This document shows, piece after piece, positions 5,856 to 9,616 of a DNA stretch of 9,616 bases. Under the pieces are notes generated by a model. It had not been told where the DNA came from. It saw only the letters and a program-made list of their open reading frames with translations, and ran no database searches. The translations under genes and the position numbers were made by a program. Where the stretch lies: positions 1 through 9,616 of the forward strand of contig JAPPNT010000183.1 of assembly GCA_028873745.1 (NCBI GenBank), written 5' to 3'. Positions within the stretch are counted from its first letter, which is position 1. Each line of letters begins with the position of its first letter. The stretch comes from Chloroflexota bacterium (GTDB taxonomy: Bacteria; Chloroflexota; Dehalococcoidia; Lucifugimonadales; UBA1127).

Positions 5856-6984
5856 AGCCAGTCACCAATTGCGAGTCTGCAATCCCCTGGCGCCGCAACA
5901 GTTGAAGGTAGTGCTTCAGCAACCACGTCACTGCGGGAACACAAACGGCGTCGCCAAGGGCAAATCGCGCTTGTGCCTCTGTAACGTTTCCGAGGCATAC
6001 GTCCGGTGCCCCCTGCAATCGCGCGTACTCCCTAGCTGTCATCCAGCGAGCCCGCACTTCACCTTGTCCCGCTTCCACGAGCGCCTGTCTACTGGAACCA
6101 CCTCTGCCGGTCCTCAGACAGCCCGCGATGTCATCGGCGCGAATCTCCCAAACTGCTTTGCCGTACCGGGTTCTCCGATACGCAGTGGCAAAGGTTTTGT
6201 AATCAGCGCTGCGCATGGCTTGAAGTCGGTTGGCTTGTATCGGAGACAGGCTCGCCAAGAAATCCTCAAAACGCGCTCCATGCCACCATATGGGGTCTGC
6301 TGAAGAGTGATGGTCTACAAAATACACCAGATGACTTTGGTGGGAAGGTGGATCGGGCAACGGCGCAGCTTGCATTCGGACATTTGGATGCTTACCGACG
6401 AATTTCTTGATCCACTTGGGGCGCAATTCAGTGGGCCTCCAATCGACAGTACCAACCAAGGGGGTGTCAGCTGCCATTACGAACACTCGGGGTCTGCTCT
6501 GCGGCAGAAACCACTTGGCATCGACCATGACAAGGTCGCAGATGTACCCAAGTCCGTTTAAGGAAGCGATTGCCTCGGCCAAATCACGACCGCCCCCTGA
6601 TGTGGCTAAGCCTACGACGTTTTCTAACAGTACGGATCTGGGCCTGCGGTCGCCCATTTCAACGATGATGCGGAGAAACTCCCTGAGCATACTGGATTCT
6701 CCGCCGTTCAGGCCCGCTCGGTTGCCTGCTAGCGACAAGTCGGTGCAGGGAAATGACGCGGTGGCTATCTCGACCTGAGGGATTTGGTTGCCGCGGAGGT
6801 CTCTGATGTCCGCTCGGAGAAACTCACCCGCTCCGAAGTTGGCCTCATAGATGCGCTGTTTCGTCTCACTAATGTCGTTGGCAAAGACAACGTTACAGCC
6901 AGTTTGTTCCAGCGCCATACGGACAAGGCCCATGCCAGCGAAGAACTCCGCCACACGCGGCGCAGGGGCCGAATATTCTTCCAA
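5848..6984 (-). CDS. DNA (cytosine-5) methyltransferase of the restriction-modification system
   Basis: This 378-residue enzyme transfers a methyl group from S-adenosylmethionine to C5 of cytosine in a target site. Motifs in order: I, AEFFAGMGLVRMAL (12-25); IV, ASFPCTDLSLAG (76-87) with catalytic C80; VI, LLENVVGL (119-126); VIII, LPQSRPRVFVM (160-170); IX, RTGRGGSSRQ (291-300); X, ALGDAVCVPAVTWL (342-355). The segment between VIII and IX (about 175-285), containing PIWWHGARFEDFLASLSPIQANRLQAM, should hold target recognition. All catalytic parts are intact. The start is TTG at 6982-6984, with AGAGGG 4-9 nt upstream; an internal GTG at codon 11 has no ribosome binding site. It is the first gene of the cassette and overlaps the nuclease gene by 8 nt, so methylation capacity is made before cutting capacity. 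The specificity cannot be read from the sequence. Confidence 0.96.
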   Translation of the reverse strand: MEEYSAPAPRVAEFFAGMGLVRMALEQTGCNVVFANDISETKQRIYEANFGAGEFLRADIRDLRGNQIPQVEIATASFPCTDLSLAGNRAGLNGGESSMLREFLRIIVEMGDRRPRSVLLENVVGLATSGGGRDLAEAIASLNGLGYICDLVMVDAKWFLPQSRPRVFVMAADTPLVGTVDWRPTELRPKWIKKFVGKHPNVRMQAAPLPDPPSHQSHLVYFVDHHSSADPIWWHGARFEDFLASLSPIQANRLQAMRSADYKTFATAYRRTRYGKAVWEIRADDIAGCLRTGRGGSSRQALVEAGQGEVRARWMTAREYARLQGAPDVCLGNVTEAQARFALGDAVCVPAVTWLLKHYLQLLRRQGIADSQLVTGYA

Positions 6985-7018
6985 TACGCCCTCTGTTGCG
7001 AGAGTTTACGGTGTGCCT

Positions 7019-7049
7019 ATCGTACAGTCATCAGTCATTTGGCAGTCAA
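7019..7049 (-). promoter_or_regulatory. Candidate promoter of the restriction-modification operon
   Basis: On the minus strand a TTGACT -35 box (7044-7049, five of six consensus bases) is followed after a 19-nt spacer by TACGAT (7019-7024, four of six). The spacer is 2 nt longer than ideal, which suggests a weak or factor-dependent promoter. The predicted start is near 7012, about 28 nt before the TTG start codon. The -35 and spacer also contain three TGACTG repeats (see separate entry). Confidence 0.5.
7025..7048 (-). repeat. Three TGACTG direct repeats inside the RM promoter (possible operator)
   Basis: TGACTG occurs on the minus strand at 7043-7048, 7032-7037 and 7025-7030. Starts are 11 and 7 nt apart. 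The first overlaps the -35 box and the others fill the spacer up to the -10. Three copies of a hexamer in 24 nt are unlikely by chance in GC-rich DNA. Placement over the promoter suits a binding site for a repressor or for the methyltransferase itself, an arrangement known from other restriction-modification systems. No C-protein gene is present in the block. Confidence 0.45.
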
Positions 7050-7083
7050 GCGCGCCGCCGTCCATTTTAGACCGTGTCTACCC

Positions 7084-8019
7084 CTACCGCTGGCCGCGGC
7101 GGTTGGGGAGGATCCAGTTCTCCAGCAGGCCGACGAAGCCCCGCTGGCTCAGGAGGCTGTGGCTCAGGCCGTAGCGGGCCTGGAGCACGGTGAAGGAGTT
7201 CATCGCACGCCGCGAGCCAAAGGCCCGGCTGTAGATGTAGGACACCTCCGCGCCGAGGACCAGCGACAACGCCGAGAGGTACACCCAGACGAGCAGGGCC
7301 ATCAGCGCGCCCAGCGATCCGTACACCAGGTTGAACTCGTTGACGTTGATCAGGAAGCCGCTGAAGGCCAGCCGTACGAAATAGGCCATCAGCGCCCCCA
7401 GCAGCGCCCCCAGCCAGACGTCTCGCCACTCTACCTCCGTGTAGGGCACGTAGCGGTAGAGGACGGCGAGGATGATGAAGGACGCCACCACGAGGGCCAT
7501 GTCGAAGCCGAAGTTAATGAGGGGCTCGCCGACGAACCAGATGTTGGATGCGCCAGTGGCGACAATGCCGATGAAGTTGGTGGCCGCAATGAGGGCCAGC
7601 AGGCCCACGAACACGAGCATGAGCATGTCTATGCCACGCCCAATGAAGAAGGGGTGCGGGCGGGTGACGTGCCAAGCGTGGTTGATGCCCTTGCGGATGG
7701 CGGCGAAGACGGCGCTGCCGGAGACGAGCAGGCCGACGACGGCCACCACGCTCAGGGCTCCGCGGGCCTCGGCGACGCGCTCGACGAGGTCCAGGACGTA
7801 GTCGGCGGAGACGGGTATCTGCTCAATGATCCGCTCCACCATCCGCTCCTGCTGCTCCGACGTGGGGTTGGCGTAGCCGAGGAGCGACACTCCCGCCAGC
7901 GAGAGCGGGAAGACGGAGAACAGCGTCCAGTACGCAATGCCGGCGGCCATGTACGGGCAGTTGTTGGAGAAGAAGTCTGAGATGATCACCCGAATGAAGA
8001 TGACCCAGCGGTTGCGCAC
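7084..8019 (-). CDS. BrkB/YihY (UPF0761) family integral membrane protein
   Basis: This 311-residue protein is predicted to sit in the inner membrane with six helices at about 24-49, 88-108, 128-154, 168-190, 201-224 and 233-258. Family features are the early MAAGIAYWTLFSVFPL segment, YRYVPYTEVEWRDVWLGALLGALMAY (188-213), the FNLVYGSLGALMALLVWVYLSA segment (229-250), and VLGAEVSYIYSR after the last helix. The biochemical role of the family is not settled; the older names ribonuclease BN and serum-resistance factor BrkB are not reliable guides. The GTG start at 8017-8019 follows a GGAAGG with 5-nt spacing, and the N-terminus is ordinary for the family. A candidate promoter and structured leader lie upstream (8045-8129). 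It is downstream of glnA on the same strand but 197 nt away, so it is probably its own unit. Confidence 0.93.
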   Translation of the reverse strand: MRNRWVIFIRVIISDFFSNNCPYMAAGIAYWTLFSVFPLSLAGVSLLGYANPTSEQQERMVERIIEQIPVSADYVLDLVERVAEARGALSVVAVVGLLVSGSAVFAAIRKGINHAWHVTRPHPFFIGRGIDMLMLVFVGLLALIAATNFIGIVATGASNIWFVGEPLINFGFDMALVVASFIILAVLYRYVPYTEVEWRDVWLGALLGALMAYFVRLAFSGFLINVNEFNLVYGSLGALMALLVWVYLSALSLVLGAEVSYIYSRAFGSRRAMNSFTVLQARYGLSHSLLSQRGFVGLLENWILPNRRGQR

Positions 8020-8044
8020 CTGACCCTTCCTTTCACCGTGCTGC

Positions 8045-8118
8045 AGCGACCGTGGCTCGCCTGCTTACCGGGGACCCGGCAACGTGCGGGCTGGCCGCTA
8101 AGCCACTTACAGACCGCT
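8045..8118 (-). ncRNA. Candidate structured 5' leader RNA of brkB (three-way junction)
   Basis: The minus strand can pair as follows. AGCGGTC (8112-8118) pairs with GGTCGCT (8045-8051), seven pairs including two G-U wobbles. GTGGCT (8101-8106) pairs perfectly with AGCCAC (8052-8057) and stacks on the first helix, with a 5-nt bulge (8107-8111) on one side only. Inside, GCGG (8095-8098) pairs with CCGC (8086-8089) around a 5-nt loop. A 7-bp hairpin (8076-8082 with 8065-8071, one wobble) has loop GTCC. The outer helix begins at the start site predicted from the -10 box at 8124-8129 and ends 15 nt before the brkB ribosome binding site. There is no T-run, so it is not a simple terminator. It does not fit a tRNA and I could not match it to a known riboswitch. 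Pairing was found by eye. Confidence 0.4.
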
Positions 8119-8123
8119 CCATT

Positions 8124-8129
8124 ACTATA
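8124..8129 (-). promoter_or_regulatory. Candidate -10 box of the brkB promoter
   Basis: The minus strand reads TATAGT, five of six consensus bases, in the only AT-rich patch of the glnA-brkB gap. At 17-nt spacing the -35 position (8147-8152) reads TGGTCT, a poor match. Transcription would begin near 8117-8118, exactly where the outer helix of the leader RNA starts. A short palindrome, CAACCGTTG (8137-8145), sits just upstream and could bind an activator, but this is speculative. Confidence 0.4.
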
Positions 8130-8216
8130 CAAAATGCAACGGTTGTAGACCACGCGGAAACAGGGCAAAAGGACCCATAGACGGCGCGAGGGGCTTCCAA
8201 CGAGAGGATGCGGCGC

Positions 8217-9557
8217 CTAGAGCTGCGGCAGGTACTCGCGGATCTCGTAGTCCGTGACGTGGGTGTGGTACCGTTCCCACTCGATGCGCTTGTTGGTGAG
8301 CAGCGTGTCGACGACGCGGTCGCCGAGGGCGAGGCGCAGGCACTCGCTCTCCTCCGCGCGGTGGATGGCCTCCAGGAGGCTGCCGGGCAGAGACTGGATG
8401 CCGCGCTCGGCGCGCTCCCGCTCGGACATCTCGAAGACGTTGCTCTCCACCTGCGGGGGCAGGTCGTACTCGCCGCGGATGCCCATGAGGCCGGCGGTCA
8501 GGAGGGCGGAGAAGGCGAGGTAGGGGTTGCAGGCGGGGTCAGGGGCGCGGTACTCAAGCCGGACGGACTCCTCGCGCCCCTGCTTGAAGGAGGGAACGCG
8601 GACCAGGTCGGCGCTGTTGAGGCTGGCCCAGGAGACGTAGACGGGCGCCTCATAGCCGGCCACCAGCCGCTTGTAGGAGTTCACCCACTGGTTGGTGACG
8701 ATGCAGATCTCCGGGGCGTGCCGCAGCAGCCCGGCCATGAACTGGCGCGCCAGGCGCGAGAACTTGATGGGGTCATCCGGGTCGTAGAAGGCGTTCTCGC
8801 CGCCTCGGAAGAGGGACATGTGGACGTGCATGCCGGAGCCGTTGACGGTGCTGATGGGCTTGGGCATGAAGGTGGCGTAGAGGCCGTGGCTGAGGGCGAC
8901 CTCCTTGATGACGAGGCGGGCGGTCATGACGTTGTCGGCCATGGTGAGGGCGTCCGTGTGCTGCAGGTCGACCTCGTGCTGGCCGGGGGCGCCCTCGTGG
9001 TGCGACGACTTGACGGGGATACCGATCTCGCTGAGGTTCAGGACGGTCTCGCGGCGGAGGTCGGTGGCGACGTCGCCGGGCGTCTGGTCGAAATAGCCGC
9101 CGCGGTCGAGGGGCGTGGGGTCCTCGGGGCTGCGGAAGTAGAAGAACTCGATGTCGGGGCCGACGTAGAACTGCAGGCCCAGGCGGCTGGCCTCCTGGAC
9201 GCTCTGCCTGAGGACGTTGCGGGGGTCGCCGTCGAAGGGGGTGTGCTGGGGCGTCATGATGTCGCAGAACATGCGGGCCACGGCGTTCTGGCGGGGCCGC
9301 CACGGCAGGATGCGGAAGGTGGTGGGGTCCGGCAGCAGGACCATGTCCCACTCCGTGTCCCGGGCGAAACCCTGGATGGACGAGCCATCGACGGTGACGC
9401 CGCGGATGAGGGCGTCCTCCAGCTCCTCCACCGTGATGGCGATGCCCTTCACGTTGCCGAGGATGTCCGAGAACCAGAGCCGTATGAACTTGACGTCCTC
9501 TTCCATGGCGCTGTGGAGGACGAAGTCTATGGCCTCACTCTGGCGATCCAGGTTCAT
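8217..9557 (-). CDS. glnA: Glutamine synthetase, type I
   Basis: This 446-residue enzyme forms glutamine from glutamate, ammonia and ATP, the main entry of nitrogen into metabolism; type I enzymes are cytoplasmic dodecamers. Motifs in order: the VDGSSIQGF latch (56-64), GPDIEFFYF (133-141) with metal-binding Glu, SSHHEGAPGQHEVDL (184-198), PKPISTVNGSGMHVHMSL (232-249), NSYKRLVAGYEAPVYVSWAS (293-312), and VRLEYRAPDPACNPYLAF (332-349). Length matches the shorter alpha-type branch (about 444 aa in Bacillus), not the about 470-aa enterobacterial beta type that is adenylylated. R66, just after the latch, aligns with the Bacillus arginine linked to glutamine feedback. The ATG at 9555-9557 has GGAG (9566-9569 on plus as CTCC) 8 nt upstream. 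The gene product also supplies glutamine, the nitrogen donor used by the NadE encoded in this window. Confidence 0.97.
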   Translation of the reverse strand: MNLDRQSEAIDFVLHSAMEEDVKFIRLWFSDILGNVKGIAITVEELEDALIRGVTVDGSSIQGFARDTEWDMVLLPDPTTFRILPWRPRQNAVARMFCDIMTPQHTPFDGDPRNVLRQSVQEASRLGLQFYVGPDIEFFYFRSPEDPTPLDRGGYFDQTPGDVATDLRRETVLNLSEIGIPVKSSHHEGAPGQHEVDLQHTDALTMADNVMTARLVIKEVALSHGLYATFMPKPISTVNGSGMHVHMSLFRGGENAFYDPDDPIKFSRLARQFMAGLLRHAPEICIVTNQWVNSYKRLVAGYEAPVYVSWASLNSADLVRVPSFKQGREESVRLEYRAPDPACNPYLAFSALLTAGLMGIRGEYDLPPQVESNVFEMSERERAERGIQSLPGSLLEAIHRAEESECLRLALGDRVVDTLLTNKRIEWERYHTHVTDYEIREYLPQL

Positions 9558-9582
9558 AGCGCTTACTCCAAGGTGGAGACCG

Positions 9583-9616
9583 CCGTTCTCCCTTCGATTT
9601 CCCTCAGGAAGAACGG
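9583..9616 (-). promoter_or_regulatory. Inverted repeat upstream of glnA, running to the window edge
   Basis: CCGTTCT (9583-9589, plus) and AGAACGG (9610-9616) form a perfect 7-bp inverted repeat around a 20-nt spacer, 26 nt upstream of the glnA start codon. The spacer can form a further small TTCC/GGAA hairpin. The right arm ends at the last base, so the repeat may extend beyond the window. It could be a leader hairpin, an operator for a nitrogen regulator, or the terminator stem of the preceding gene; no T-run is seen on either side within the window. Confidence 0.35.

Larger units (their letters stand above)
4077..6984 (-). other. Putative restriction-modification island
   Basis: Five minus-strand genes (C5 methyltransferase, GIY-YIG nuclease, Vsr, and 114-aa and 65-aa unknowns) sit between core genes nadE and brkB. 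Their DNA is less GC-rich and uses A/T at codon third positions far more than the flanking genes, which are almost entirely G/C at wobble positions. This points to horizontal acquisition. No integrase, transposase, tRNA junction, terminal inverted repeat or flanking direct repeat was found, so the mechanism of entry is unknown. The limits given are gene boundaries; the true junctions probably fall in the AT-richer gaps at about 4015-4076 and 6985-7080. Confidence 0.6.

Noticed and set aside
4015..7080. Insertion-sequence ends or target-site duplications flanking the RM block
   Set aside because: No matching direct or inverted repeats were found by eye at the two borders, and no transposase or integrase is encoded.
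6784..7980. 398-residue open frame on plus, antisense to brkB and the methyltransferase start
   Set aside because: Biased composition (His, Glu, Asp, Gly) and no recognisable domain; it crosses two well-supported minus-strand genes and a promoter gap.
8041..8118. A tRNA in the glnA-brkB gap
   Set aside because: There is no T-loop GTTCRANNC, no 7-bp acceptor arm with the right arm spacing, and no CCA; the pairing pattern is a three-way junction.
8161..8216. A rho-independent terminator after glnA
   Set aside because: The only dyad is GGG/CCC around an 8-nt loop with no T-run; too weak to call.
1..9616. CRISPR array or rRNA genes
   Set aside because: No regularly spaced repeats of 20-40 nt and no rRNA-like sequence were seen; almost all of the window is accounted for by protein genes.

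Overview
This is a GC-rich bacterial window with tightly packed genes and short spacers. The organism cannot be named from the sequence alone. The high GC, the two-domain glutamine-dependent NAD+ synthetase and the type I glutamine synthetase would fit a free-living Chloroflexota such as a Dehalococcoidia/SAR202 lineage, but that is a weak guess from general resemblance.

Left, plus strand (1-2249): a short co-directional run of housekeeping genes. It holds the C-terminus of diaminopimelate decarboxylase (lysA, cut by the window edge), the DNA polymerase III delta-prime clamp-loader subunit (holB), a HIT-family nucleotide hydrolase with its own strong ribosome binding site and a candidate promoter, and a YqeK-like HD-domain hydrolase. 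The run meets the minus-strand NAD+ synthetase (nadE) end to end; the two stop codons share the palindrome CTAG. Three neighbours (HIT, YqeK-like, NadE) all act on adenylylated or dinucleotide compounds.

Middle, minus strand (about 4077-6984): an accessory block with visibly lower GC and mixed wobble-base use, flanked by very GC3-rich core genes. It is a compact restriction-modification cassette transcribed as C5-cytosine DNA methyltransferase, then GIY-YIG nuclease (8-nt overlap), then Vsr mismatch endonuclease (6-nt gap). A second unit with its own candidate promoter follows, holding two small unrecognised proteins (114 and 65 aa) whose translation looks coupled. The methyltransferase starts with TTG. 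Its candidate promoter carries three copies of TGACTG, a possible control site.

Right, minus strand (7084-9557): a BrkB/YihY-type membrane protein and glutamine synthetase (glnA). The 197-nt gap between them holds a candidate promoter, followed at the predicted transcription start by a sequence that folds on paper into a three-way-junction RNA ending just before the brkB ribosome binding site. This is the most novel-looking non-coding signal in the window. Upstream of glnA, at the window edge, is a perfect 7-bp inverted repeat.

All functional calls come from reading motifs by eye. No database search, folding program or promoter predictor was run.
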